Origin: Pyrenula massariospora
Lineage: Eukaryota; Ascomycota; Eurotiomycetes; Pyrenulales; Pyrenulaceae
NCBI GenBank assembly: GCA_021030905.1
Contig: JAGFMI010000013.1
Location: 868,001-932,000 of the forward strand
Direction: 5' to 3'
DNA: 64,000 bases
This document shows, one piece after another, positions 43,623-55,029 of this stretch; the stretch's first letter is position 1, and each line of letters opens with the position of its first letter. The notes beneath the pieces are model-generated. The model was not told the origin of the DNA. It ran no database searches and was given only the letters and a program-made list of their open reading frames with translations. The position numbers and the translations under genes are program-made.

Positions 43623-45829
43623 ATGCCAAAAAAGACGGTCCGGATTGTAAAAGTAAGTAACCTCTGGTCTGGACAAAATTCCCTCCTGAATTTTGAAGTC
43701 TTGTAATAGTTGCCGCCGAGATAAACTGGTGTGCGACCTCGGAAAGCCAGTCTGCCTGACATGTAAGAGGTTTGGGGGTCCGTGTATCTACGGAGATCAG
43801 TCTTTGGCAGAGTAAGTGATAATTGCTGCAATAGATCTTCCCCTCATATTATGACGAGTCCTCATTCTGCACCTAAGGGACAAACGCCAAAGGCCATCTA
43901 GTGCTTTTTCTGAAATCTCAAAATCTACACCGAAGACTTCTGTCAACTTAACCCTTCAAGAGTGGATTGACGGCAATATTCTTCATTCTACCTTACAAAC
44001 AGGAGACAAGGGATTGATAGAAGATTTAATCCACATGTGTTTGAAGATCCTCCGGCAACTTTGGACTCTTCATCTGCAACGCCAAATTCCGCTGGACTCG
44101 GGACCTCGACGCGCACTGAAAGATTCCTTAAGTCGCCTTCTTCTTTGTGCGGAGGCTTTTAGCCCTGGATCGCTAGATAAGATACTAGACTGCTCAGAAG
44201 TACTAAGAAAAAATGTTTTAAAAATTATGTCATGCATTGGAAGATCACTTTTGGACAGTAAGCATTCAACAACTTCAAAGCGCTTTTAGCTGATGTTTCG
44301 TCTCGCTAGGACATTCGCCTTTGATAGCTGAACCAGCTGAAGGCCAGAGCATTCTCCAAAATACTACGAACACGGTCTCGACATCCGAGACTACTTCCCG
44401 TCCGCAACTTATGAACACGCTAAACGACAAGCAAACCAGTGTAGTTGATAAGCCTAGCTTAAACCAAAGTTCAATTGTGGCAACCTACAACGAAACTCCA
44501 CACTTGATCAATGAGCTACGTTTGATGGTAGAGAAAGCGGAACTAATTCTTGAGAACGACGAGGTGCGAGAAAGTGATTCTGCAGATTTTACTTCCGATG
44601 AGGAAGATTTGGAACTCGGCTCTTCCGTTCCTAAATTCTGGAGCGACATCTCGTTGGCTGCAAAAGGACTTATGGAGCTCCTCCCATCGATCGAGAGGAG
44701 TCGAATTGCCATCAAAAACACACCACATGCTACTCTCAATCCATCTCTCCCCTTTCAAGTCTCTCAGCCGGCTACCTTTTACGTGTCTCTTGTTGTCGAC
44801 AAATTCCGAAATATGGACATGAAACTCGCTGAACGTCTGGGCGAAGCAAATTGGCAGCGCCGTGAGAGACTTATGAGGCAGATAGCAATGGTCTCGGATC
44901 CTGCAGCACAAATTAGCGAGGGTAATGCGCCTATTGCGCAGTCGGTGTTCAGACCCTTCTCAATGTTTCGTGACTCTGGAATCGGATCTACCATGCCTTC
45001 TCAGGCGACTTACGCTGCATCAAAGGCCTCTCATTCTTCCTTCATGACAACTCTGACTGAAAAGAACAAGGGCTTCTTGAGAGTCCCCAACGAGCCACCC
45101 GAGGTGGCTCTTCAAAAGCCCTTCCAGTGCTTCATATGTGGTCACGAACTATCAAATATCAAAAATCGCATTGACTGGAAGCACGTTGAACTCCATTCCT
45201 ACAATTAGTAAACGCTGACAAGTGGCAGGATCCACGTATTCGCCGACCTGCAGCCTTACATATGCACTTGGCCTGATTGCATGAATGAATTAGCAACTTT
45301 TCCTACTCGAAAACTCTGGGGAAAACACGAATTCGATCAACATAGGACAAAGCAGACTTGGACATGTATCTATTGCTCTGTAGAGCTGCCAAGTTCACAC
45401 GACCATGAAAATCATCTTAGAGATCAGCACCAAATTAGTTTTTCAGAGCCTGGGCTGCCCCTAATGACCTCTATGGCAAAGACCAGCAAGCCGATTTCAC
45501 TTGCAGGTCTAAAATGTCCATTTTGCTTAAAAGCTCTCAGCGAGACAAGGCGAGCCTTTGAAACCCACATTGGAAAGCATATGGAAGATATTGCACTAGC
45601 CAGTCTCCCGAGAGACATTACGGGAGATCCTGAGACCCAATACATTTCACCTGACTCATCGCACACCTCTAGTGACTCTGAACCCGAGATTGGCGAAGCT
45701 AATAATCAGCGGTCGGAACCCTTAAGAGCAGACAGCAGTTCGCGTGGTATCTCAAATTCAACACCCTCTGAAACCACTTCTGAATCAGAGGCTGAAGAAG
45801 CTGATGGTCATCGTCTGTGGTTCTGTTGA
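43623..45829 (+). CDS. Zn2Cys6 plus C2H2 zinc-finger protein (putative transcription regulator)
   Basis: Five exons: 43623-43652, 43699-43811, 43878-44257, 44310-45180 and 45229-45829; 664 residues. Exon 1 encodes only MPKKTVRIVK. Exon 2 carries a complete Zn2Cys6 cluster, Cys12, 15, 22, 29, 32 and 39, with spacing C-x2-C-x6-C-x6-C-x2-C-x6-C. The middle is a helical, Ser-rich region. The end has several C2H2-type fingers: FQCFICG from about residue 446 with DWKIHVFADLQPYICTWPDC, then WTCIYC...HENHLRDQH and KCPFC...FETHIGKHMEDIALASLP. The last intron (45181-45228) begins GC instead of GT but restores WKIHVFADL in frame. The C2H2 array is the kind often found in fungal STAND-linked proteins. 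DNA binding by the Zn2Cys6 part is expected; targets are unknown. It ends in an acidic Ser-rich tail. Confidence 0.8.
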
Positions 45830-47325
45830 AGCGCCCCAGCAACCTGGTCCAGGACATCCGCCGCTAAATATACCTTTTGACCAGATGATGCTGAGAGCTG
45901 ATGCTCTTGATAGCCACTCTTCCTGGATTGGGTTGCCGATGAGCCTCGAAAACTAAGAAAACTCTATCCTCACGACTCTTTTGAAGTAGTGATGAGATAC
46001 ACTGCCGTGGTTGCTTCTGGAAAGTTGGTAGATCCGCGAAAACCTCTGTCCAAATGTGTGTACGTTCCACGTATTCGGTGCAGGACTGGCCCGGGAAATT
46101 AGACGTGATTGGCACAGGGGTGAGCCTTGAAGAATTTGAAGTCCATGCGAAGGATCGCACGCATTGAGAAAGAGTCAAATCGAGACGAAATAGTGTCATA
46201 GAGTATGCTAGCTTGAAGACAAGACCAGCGAACCTTTGGAGGTCCCAATGCCGTATTGAATCAGGGGGATCCGAGATTTCTATTAGCATATAGATCAACA
46301 AGACAACGTTCAAAAAATGGAGCGTCGCCTGCTCGTAGCACGTAGATTATATCCCGTGCGATCTACTCCTTTAGCGATTTGTTGGAACATACCTGGGGCT
46401 GATCTTAATTTGGATGAAGTGAGGAATAGAAGGGCAAGGGACATGAATTCGACGACGCCTTGGAGAGCTTCTTTTACCGGTGACTAATTAGGCAAAGCTT
46501 AGAGTAGAAAGACCTGAAAGGTATGCAAGGAAAGATGATGTTATCATCTCGCTACTTCGCCGTGTCAAGCGCCGTCTTAGGCACGGAAATATGTCTTCTC
46601 CGAAGACAGATACAATTCGGCCTGCGTATTCCGCAGGTGGCAACCTGTATCTTCCGTCGTACATTGAGATGGACTCGAGTGAAAGGCTTAAGTGTCAGAT
46701 CGAGAGGGAGCTGGACATGGGGACGCTGATTACGACACCGTATCAGATCTGGGTAAGAAATGGGTGTGCTGTAGACAGGGTCAAGCACAGTCGTGAGCGG
46801 AGCAGCGAACAGCATCAATTTGCGTCTCGTATGCAAAGTTGATATGCAGTCATGGACGAGAAGGACGGAGGTTTAGTAGATAAGGTTGGTTGAGCAGTAC
46901 CAAAGGTATTGTGACTGCATCTGTTCGATCTAGAGCTGTGATATATGGGCAGTGAGTGGTAACCGGCAATCCCGGTTCTCTTGGCGTCTTTCTCCGCAAA
47001 TGCTTTCCACCATTCCACCGTCTACTCCGTACTTTCTTCTCCTCTCGCCGTAGCTTCTGATCGAGCCAATTTCCAGCACAGGTATGCATTACGACCAGGT
47101 ACAGCTCCGATTTGGGGTCGGGCTGACTCGAGCCTCGTTCTCCCAATATTGGCTTGGCTACATCCATAAGTGGTCGGACTACGCGGGCCAATGAACCTGC
47201 AAGGCTTTGAGGCTGTGCTTGAATGATCCTAGTGAGCGGGATGAAGGTGGGGAAGATATTCCTTTTCCAAGCTTAGAACCTGTTTGCAAAGTTCAATCTT
47301 TGATCTCTAACATTGTTGCTGGACA
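45830..47325. other. Intergenic region with possible small coding relic
   Basis: About 1.5 kb. A plus-strand ATG at 46318 opens 57 codons (MERRLLVARRLYPV...), and another frame at about 46490-46842 reads RPERYARKDDVIISLLRRVKRRLRHG. They look protein-like but no normal intron joins them. A minus-strand frame (45864-46313) is also open. No family recognised; not called as genes. Confidence 0.3.
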
Positions 47326-48986
47326 ATGGATCCGCTAAGTGTCTTTTCTCTTGTTGAAACATGTGCTGCTCTCACAGTAACAGCCGGGAAGCTGGCAATA
47401 GGGCTCCGGACGCTAGCAGAGAATTACAAATATGCTGCAATGACGTTCAGATCTCTTTCAAGTCAGTGTAAGCTTTTTGCTTGCGCGGTACGCGCAATTC
47501 AACAATGGCTAGAGGATGGCCCGGATACGAACACGCTGGACCATAGCATTCTGGAGCAGCTTGTCGACAGTCTGGAGTGTGCTAATGATACAATATATGC
47601 CCTCGAGTCAGAGCTCGTTAGGACATCCAGCGGCTCTGTTAATAATTTTTGGGAAAAATTAAACGTGATGTGGAACCAACAGATGCTCAAAAATCTTGAA
47701 GACTGTATCCACAAACAAATTAGCAGTCTATCTGTCATCCTTCAGATAATGAATTTACCCACCAAACAAGGTCAGAAGGACGAGCTGGCGGGGCGAATCT
47801 CCGTATTCGTCGAGTCCCGATCATCTGCTAGGTCTATAAGTGACCCGGCATTGTCGACCATCCAAGGCAACGAAGTTGGGAGCACTATGGAAGCGTCGAC
47901 AGTTACTAGCAGACTCTCAAGATTACCAGGCTTCGATTTCGACGAAATTCTCATGACGTCTCGGGTCTACTTGAGAAATCGAAACAAAACTCTCGCGCTA
48001 CACTCAGCGAGTCGACAAAAGCAAGACATCCCGAGAACAGACTTTCCAGCATCCAAGCAGCCGGTATCAATCGATGACCTGGGGATAGACCGCATCGATC
48101 TATCACATTCTACTCATGTGAATCGTGAAATTCTTGGTATGCCAGCTGCATGGTCCATTGCTCCAAGGCATGCTGCTAACTCGTTACTAAAGTCAGAAGG
48201 TACAATTCTGTGGTCGATACGTACAACATCCTTCGCAGAGCCTTCGAATCACTCAAGAAGGACTTCAATGGCACCAAAGAAGATCGCAACAACATATGGG
48301 ATGCTCACCAACAGCTTCAGTACGAGAACAGAGACTTAAAACATCAGCTAAAACAGCGAGAGGGATATGACGCGCCGCGAAAGCCCTCGTCGAACCAATT
48401 AAAAGATCACAATTCGCTAACAGAAAGTCCTCGGAAGGTGAAAGTGCCGTCAACAAAGCCATCCTCAATTAAAATACCATCGACTGAGCCGCCGGCAAGA
48501 AAATTACGAACACTACCAAAGCCGCCTCAACCGCAGGGCAGACCAGAGACAACCATTCCCAAATCGCCCTCTGCCGTGAATAGTGTTAGAAATGCCGTTC
48601 ATATCTCTCACGACACCGTTTATGATCACGGAGATGATGGGTCTCTGCCTACTCCTCCTACTTCAGCTAGCCTCAAGAATATGGATCTAGTGAATTTCTT
48701 GCAGGACTCGGCCTCACCTCACGAAATATCGTTTGCTGAAAAGGACACCGAGACTCGGCTGACTCTTTCGAAGCGTCGATCTTCACTCCCAATGGTTGGC
48801 TATACAGAACACAAAGAACGTGAAGACCAAAAAAGCCTCTTGGACAAGACCTCCAATGACGAAACCTCCCATCACGTCAAAGACCTAGAGAGTAGAGAAT
48901 TTCTTGAGGACATGACCTCCGCTAACACGGTCTCAGACGCTGGCAGTGACTTCCAATGGCCGTGGAAAACCCGGGAGACGCTCTGA
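47326..48986 (+). CDS. Fungal STAND-type N-terminal domain protein with coiled coil, no NACHT/NB-ARC
   Basis: Exons 47326-48136 and 48193-48986 (56-bp intron; donor GTATGC, CTAAC branch point, AAG acceptor), 534 residues. Residues 1 to about 150 (MDPLSVFSLVETCAALTVTAGKLAIGLRTLAENYKYA...) match the helical N-terminal domain of PigL_N-like fungal proteins. After the junction (EILVRRYNSVVDTYNIL) a coiled coil follows (RRAFESLKKDFNGTKEDRNNIW...LQYENRDLKHQL), then a long Ser/Pro/Lys-rich disordered tail. No nucleotide-binding, repeat or enzymatic domain is present. A signalling-adaptor role is inferred. The AAG acceptor was chosen because the CAG two codons later breaks the frame. Confidence 0.75.
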
Positions 48987-50216
48987 CGCTGGCAAGACAA
49001 GCAGTCCCAATGGTTGATTGGCTTTGCTCCTGCTGATGATCTAGAAATTTCGCTCTTAGGAGTGTTGAGCGGTCTCCTCGCTAAGATCCTCCACTTTGAG
49101 TCCTTCTAGATAGGATCAAGATCATTTTAGCTTCAGAATTCCACTCTCTAGGCCCCTAGCTGAATACCTTGGCGGAGACTGGCTAAGCAGATAGCTCTTT
49201 TACGGGATCTACGCCCTAGCTGGATTTATATCCAAGCATTGGACTCTTGCCTCTCTCATGGACAATGATCCCTTCCAACAGCCTCCGAAGCAGTCCTGTT
49301 CATCCAAAAGGCCGCTAAATTACCGGGACAGCCTACTCAAACTTGCTCGTACAAGACGTGAGGAACAAATCATTAGTCAATAGAGCCTTCAAGACGCCGT
49401 GATCGGGAAGCTCCATCCCGGCAGGTAGAAGTCGCTTACTACTCCATCCAGACAACATCCTCTTCTGGGCGATATTAGACCTATCTTCTAAGTTAAGCTC
49501 TCGCTTTCCTTCCTCGCTCAGGTTCGACCTTCTTTTAAACGTGGTTGAAGAGTTCAGAGACAAATGGAAGGCCTTTAGTATGCATAACTTTTCCCTGAGG
49601 ATCTCAAGATAGTTAAGACGGTATTTTGATCGCTGCCGTGAAAGGAAAAGACGAAAGTCGTTCGGATGTACGCGGCGAAAGGATGCATGCTATTACTGAG
49701 TTACCTGGAATGGTAGGCTAAATTCTCAGAAGCATGCCGTTTGGCAAGATTTTTATATTATTGACTTATATAAATTGAAGTTGACAGGATGAAATTAAGA
49801 GAAAATCTTCTGAACATGTCCCTTTTCTGAGGTATGGTCAAGCATTGCAATTACTACCGTGCAAGGTGGCCGTATAGGGTCCGCAGTCCCCAATCCCGCC
49901 ATAAGCGCCCCAGTGAGGCAAGCAAAGGCGTTAAGGGCACATAACACTTAGGAACCTTAAGTTTACAACAGAGAGAATTAGGCTGCTAAAGCGAGTGTTC
50001 TCTGGCATCTCCCAGGCTGGCGAGACTTATTACCCACGTGGAGCATTCATTCATAACAACGGAACAGGACACAAGTAGTCTCGTCCTAACCGTACCTTTA
50101 ACTAAACATAAACCTACCAACAGCGACCTCAATCATCTATCAAATCAGCCCATCCCCATCCCAACCCATCCCAACCACCTAACCCATCCAATTCCAAGCC
50201 CCTCCTCCCCCCCACA
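48987..50216. other. Intergenic region
   Basis: About 1.2 kb with no supported gene. A minus-strand frame at 49333-49563 has no recognisable features. The last 60 bp before the next gene are C-rich. Confidence 0.4.
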
Positions 50217-50660
50217 ATGTCCACAGCCCCCTACTACACCACCACCACCAACCACCTCATCGGCCACATCTCCCTCAGCACCACCTCCTACGCCGCCGCC
50301 AAAGCCTTCTACACGCCCCTCTTCGCCACCCTCGGCCTCGCCCTCGTCCACGACGACCCCACCACCGGCGCCCTCGGCTACGGCTACAAAGCCCCGCCCG
50401 TGCAGACGGAGTGGGTGAACATCTTCGAGCGCAAGGACACGACGCAGCAGGTGGTGGATCGGTCGGGGACGCACGTCGCGTTCAACGCGCCGAGCAGAAG
50501 GGCGGTGGACGAGTTTTACCGGGTGGCGGTGGAGGGCGGGGCGAGGGGGAATGGGGAGCCCGGGTTGAGGGCGGGGTATGGGGATCGGTATTATGCCGCG
50601 TTTGTGGTTGATGGGGATGGGCATCGGCTGGAGGTTGTGGTGCAGGGGACGGATGAGTGA
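50217..50660 (+). CDS. Glyoxalase/bleomycin-resistance/dioxygenase (VOC) superfamily protein
   Basis: Single exon of 147 residues, GC-rich. The VOC pattern is visible: IGHISLSTTSYAAAKAFYTPLFATLGL (first beta-alpha unit), THVAFNAPSRRAVDEFYRVAVEGG (second unit) and YYAAFVVDGDGHRLEVV (last strand with the Asp-Gly-His-x-x-Glu ending). Family members bind a divalent metal and act as lyases, isomerases, dioxygenases or resistance proteins; which applies here is not clear. His in IGHI and Glu in LEVV would be metal ligands if metal is bound. Confidence 0.88.
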   Translation: MSTAPYYTTTTNHLIGHISLSTTSYAAAKAFYTPLFATLGLALVHDDPTTGALGYGYKAPPVQTEWVNIFERKDTTQQVVDRSGTHVAFNAPSRRAVDEFYRVAVEGGARGNGEPGLRAGYGDRYYAAFVVDGDGHRLEVVVQGTDE

Positions 50661-51519
50661 GCGGGAGGGGGGTTGCGCGGGGCTTGGTTGGGGGCTTTTG
50701 CTTTGGGGGTTTCGTTGGTGGGGTCTAGGTATAGGTGGTGGTTAGCTATCAATTGGAGTGGGAAGTTCACTTTCTTACAAGTCCAAGGAAGCGAACTGTA
50801 TCGTATCATTCATTAAATCCTCAGAACGAAGCCGCACAGCAAAAGCGTTATTTGAACGTTGAAACTGCTTACTAGTAATAACTATGCTAGCCTCCTGCTT
50901 TATGACTTCTTTGCCCTAACTACCCACTCCAGATCTGTATCGTCAAGTCTTAAATAACATCCGACGCGGGTGACTTAAGCTCGCAAGTTTGAAGTCTTAC
51001 ATTCAAAACCATCAACATTGCCGCAAAGGACCAGCAGAGCTATCTCGACATTACCCTGCAGGTCCTATTTTATGCTCGAGCGGCAGGCCGGATCTGCTGT
51101 TTTGACCCCTTCAGATACTCTGGTCCCTTATTTTCTTAATTGTTCTTGTCAACATAATAACCATTACTATGTCTAAACGCTTATTGAAGAGGAACAGGTT
51201 CCTTACGACACGGCAATTCCTTATATTGGTCGTCCATGCGATTAGGTCTCCGAGCTTCCCACTCGTGCTTGGCTAAGACTCTCGCGATTCCATGAAACCG
51301 TCTATCATTGCCTATCTATGAAGCAATCAGCAACCGATCTCCTATTAGTACTTCTCTTTTATCATCTACCTGGTTGGCGGCAACTTCGAATTGGAGCCTG
51401 GTCGACGTAATTAGACACGGTATTTCAGAACCTCCCTCAAGCACCCTTAAGCCCAAAAGCACCATGCGGTGTCGTGAGTTCGTCATCCGTCCCCGGCACG
51501 TCGGCCTCGATATTCTTTT
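50661..51519. other. Convergent intergenic region
   Basis: About 860 bp; no supported gene or repeat. A plus-strand frame (51308-51523) has no features. Confidence 0.4.
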
Positions 51520-52770
51520 CTAACCTGGCTCCTCCTCGCGTTCATGCGATTTCAATCCAGCTAAGATCCCCTGTCTCATCCACTCCGGCACGAAAGCCTT
51601 GACCTTGACTTTGCCGGCAGGATGGTCGCTTTGAGCTTCCCAGGAGACTGTAAATTCCTGTTTCGGGTCGTACGAGGTACACCCTTCTGTGAGGCGGATG
51701 TCAGTCATCATTTCCAACCGGCAGAGAGCGAGGCCGACGTTGCCGAATGTTGTGAGCAGCTTGCCAACGCTGCGACCACGTTGGGCGCCGACTTTGGAGA
51801 TTTGGGCATTGTGTAAGCTCGGGAGGGAGAGAGGATATGGTGGGTCGAACTTGAAGGTTGGGTTAGAGGAGTCGGAAGGAGGAGGCTCGCTTAACGAATA
51901 TAGTTGAACCGGGAGAATCCTTTTTCGCACGACGCCTGTGTGGTGTGTACGAATGGTGAGTTCTTGGCCAAGGTAGCAACCTTTACGGAAGTCAATGCCG
52001 CCGAGCAGATCCATGTTGCTTTCTTGTGGGAGAGCGGTTTCTCGTATTATCTCAGATTGTCCCTCTGGAATGCCATGGATGATACGATGAATAAGGTACA
52101 TGACTCCTAAGGAAGTTGTGCAAGCCTGCCGTAAGACAGCGAGGATTACGTCGTCATAGTTTAGGAGCACGCGGGATCGCATGTGTGGTCGATCGTCTAA
52201 AGAACTACCGTGTGCTTCCACTATATTCTGAAGGCCTTGAAGTAGATCTCGAAGCTGATGATTGGCACTCATAGAATCTGGCAGCAGAATAGTCTCCTCT
52301 AATTGCTTGTTCAGTCGTATCTGAGACAACACACTTGGTTTTTCCTTCTCTTCCAATAGTTTCAGCTCAACCTTCGATCGCAGCTTGTGTTTCTTAAGAT
52401 GGGCAAATAAACTTTTGACCCCTTCCTCATCCACCTCAACTGTCCAATTTTCTGGATCTGAGGGTGAAACCCAGAGAAATGCATCATTCAGGACCCGTCC
52501 TTGCGCGTTCAAAAATGCAGCGTAGATGTGCTGTGGAGGAGACTTGTTGTTGGTGATGCGTTGAATATTCTCGTATTCGGTTACAATATTCTTGGTTATG
52601 AGTCCTTGCAGAAAAGGAATCGAGTCAGGGCCTTTGAGGCGGATGAAGGCACGATTGGGAACGGGAAGGTTTAGCAGGTCTGCGGAGGTGCTGGTGGCGT
52701 AAGATCGGTGACGTTGAAATCTGCGGGCACATCTTGAACACAGTGAGGATGTTAGAAACTTTCCTCGCAT
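51520..52770 (-). CDS. IBA57: Mitochondrial iron-sulfur cluster assembly factor IBA57 (CAF17-like)
   Basis: Single exon of 416 residues. Iba57 acts with Isa1 and Isa2 in the mitochondrial matrix in maturation of [4Fe-4S] proteins such as aconitase and radical-SAM enzymes. The basic N-terminus (MRGKFLTSSLCSRCARRFQRHRSYA) is a good mitochondrial presequence. The folate-binding GcvT-like fold is shown by NRAFIRLKGPDSIPFLQGLITKN and AFLNAQGRVLNDAFLW, and the family hallmark KGCYLGQE is at 263-270 followed by LTIRTHHTGVVRKR. Length and order are normal and no break is seen. Confidence 0.93.
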   Translation of the reverse strand: MRGKFLTSSLCSRCARRFQRHRSYATSTSADLLNLPVPNRAFIRLKGPDSIPFLQGLITKNIVTEYENIQRITNNKSPPQHIYAAFLNAQGRVLNDAFLWVSPSDPENWTVEVDEEGVKSLFAHLKKHKLRSKVELKLLEEKEKPSVLSQIRLNKQLEETILLPDSMSANHQLRDLLQGLQNIVEAHGSSLDDRPHMRSRVLLNYDDVILAVLRQACTTSLGVMYLIHRIIHGIPEGQSEIIRETALPQESNMDLLGGIDFRKGCYLGQELTIRTHHTGVVRKRILPVQLYSLSEPPPSDSSNPTFKFDPPYPLSLPSLHNAQISKVGAQRGRSVGKLLTTFGNVGLALCRLEMMTDIRLTEGCTSYDPKQEFTVSWEAQSDHPAGKVKVKAFVPEWMRQGILAGLKSHEREEEPG

Positions 52771-53513
52771 TTTAGGTATCTCAGAAGATCTTCACATGGC
52801 CAAGTAGAGGAAAATGTGTAAACGCTTTCATGATCCAACTCGAGCACTGCTACGTCATTTGACGTGCTTGAAACTTTTAAATTGAGATGCCGATGTTTCC
52901 CCGGCGCCATCTTCGGCTGTCAGTTGCCAAGATTGCCAAGATAATCTGCACAGGCTTAAAGGCTCGTGAGTTGCCCGCGCCAGAGACTATCAAGAGTTCC
53001 CACTACCACGACCTATCTCATTGAATTAGAACCTAGAAGTCTTACTCAATCGCTACATTCGTTGTCTATCCTGGAGTGGAAGCCATATGCACAACAGATT
53101 CTTCTATATGTCTCGAGGCACTCAGTGATATCTGTGCACCCAAGGCACAAAGGCATGCTGGTGTTGCATTACGACGATTTGTGTGCAATACTCGTCAGGC
53201 TATTCGTGAAGTCTCCATGAAATTAGATCCGCATAGCCCTCGTTGGACTATTATTGAGGGCGAGAATAACCTAAGAATGAGACCTTCGGAACTCCTGTTC
53301 TTCTCGTCGGCCAGTCTCCGGCCCAGTTATGTCAAAGTATCAAGCGGACGTCGACCGTTCCTTGGATCTTAGTTCCGGAGGATTGACGTTCTCTTCTTTT
53401 CGGCGGCACGCATCTTGGCTTATTCTATAAGTGGCAAGCTTAGCTTCACCTCTCCTAGTACTCGACTCAGAAGTCATAAATCACATCTCCTTCTTTGACT
53501 GCAGCAGAGGGTC
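52771..53513. other. Divergent intergenic region
   Basis: About 740 bp between divergent genes. Overlapping open frames (52966-53372) read ICLEALSDICAPKAQ and similar but show no known domain. Presumed promoters only. Confidence 0.4.
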
Positions 53514-55029
53514 ATGAAATTCTTCGTCATATTCGCTTTAGCAATCCCAATTTTGATGTCTTTAGGAGCATGCGATCTGCTAAGCAAAACCTACTGGATT
53601 GATCCTACTTGTCGTCGTCGTGGGACATTTTTCGATGATGCTTTAAATGACACTTTACATTGGGCGCGCAGAGGTGCCATTCGAATGTTATCAAATGCAG
53701 ACACCGTACAGAAAGAGTATTTCCATCGCCTATTTGCGGGACCCGATGATCCTCGGTACAATGATAAAGTCCGAGAAGTTACGCGTAAGCTCTGAGACTC
53801 GTGTACACTGGTAGAAATTCATATTGACACAATTTATTCCAGACATCCTTGGTACAGGAACTCAGGAACCCAGTATCTCGGGGATGACTCCCGTGCAACA
53901 AGGACGGCGGAAAAAGGCAAATTATCGATTTTATTGCGATGATGACGTCCAAGACCCAAGTGGTAATAGTCGCTGGAAACTCAGAAAGGATCCTCCGCGA
54001 CTATTTCGGCCTAGATCCTACGTAAAGAACAGCCTCCGTCCTCACTGGAACAATACTACTCAATATCAACGTCAGGCGAATTTCTACCAGGAATGGGAAG
54101 ACCTCGGTGGGTCATTGTACCCTTTGTCGCCGTTCGAGGGTTTCTCTCGGAAGGTTCAAGATCTTTTGGGCATTTGACAACCGCTAATGAGCTACATAGA
54201 TAATGGAATGTATATGATGGATTCAGCTGGCTGTCGAGACTCTGACTTCCCGACGATTGCCGGCACTTATCTAGAGAAATCGTGGGGCCTGTCTTCTTGG
54301 TTTCAAAAGAGGCAGAGAGCTACGATGACGGTTGGTGCCTTGCTCTCTGCCACTCTCTGAAGTCTTACAAAACACTGATCGGAACGTATTATTGGCACTA
54401 GTTGTGTGATATCTCATTCAATGGCCCGTACAATCTGAGAAGTCTAGATAGTCTTGGTCGACGCGATTTTGCAGATGCTAAATGGCTGCCGGAGCTTAGT
54501 AGGCAACAAGGTCAAGTCGGACAACTCTACAACTTTTATCATTTAGTTCCGTTCCATTTGCTACACGAGGTCTGTTTGGCCATCTTTATTGCTCTTGCTT
54601 GATCTTGCTCGTGCTAACAGCTTCCTCAAGGAATAGGCATTTCACTTTCCACCCTGGGAACGTAAGCTGAACCTATTTCATAGCGCGCGTATTGCGAAAA
54701 AGTTCCAGCTCTCTTTTAGCTTGTTTTCTCTTGCGCTGGATATGATGCTTGAAAATACTCGCACTTCCCTTCAAGCCTTTAGTGCATTGTTATTGACTTT
54801 CGCTAATATAGTTAACGATCATGATTCACCGCGGATCCCTAACAGTCCAGCCTACGGTTGGGATGACGTCCAAGACCTCGCGCCTGACTTGAAGATGACC
54901 AATGTTCAGAATTACGTATGGTTTTGCATGCTAGCAGTTCTCGCAGACCGCGGTTTTCGGTTGAGCAGATTTCGATCTGAAGCCAGACAAGGCTTCCTAG
55001 AGCATGATTCTAGTATTCAGCCAGCTTGA
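53514..55029 (+). CDS. Secreted M35-like (aspzincin) metalloprotease-family protein
   Basis: Proposed exons: 53514-53784, 53843-54106, 54200-54330, 54402-54569 and 54637-55029; 408 residues. A signal peptide (MKFFVIFALAIPILMSLGA) is followed by YWIDPTCRRRG, as in fungal lysine-specific metallo-endopeptidase-like proteins. Joining exons 4 and 5 makes the zinc motif HEAFH (His277, Glu278, His281); YRFYCDDD, TMTLCDISF and SPAYGWDD are other family-like blocks. The third ligand (Asp in GTxxxxD of deuterolysins) is not certain. The exon 2 donor (GTGGGT at 54107) was chosen for frame and consensus; GTTTCT about 30 bp later is an alternative. The stretch after HEAFH could contain one more intron. 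It is probably exported; protease activity is inferred. Confidence 0.62.
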
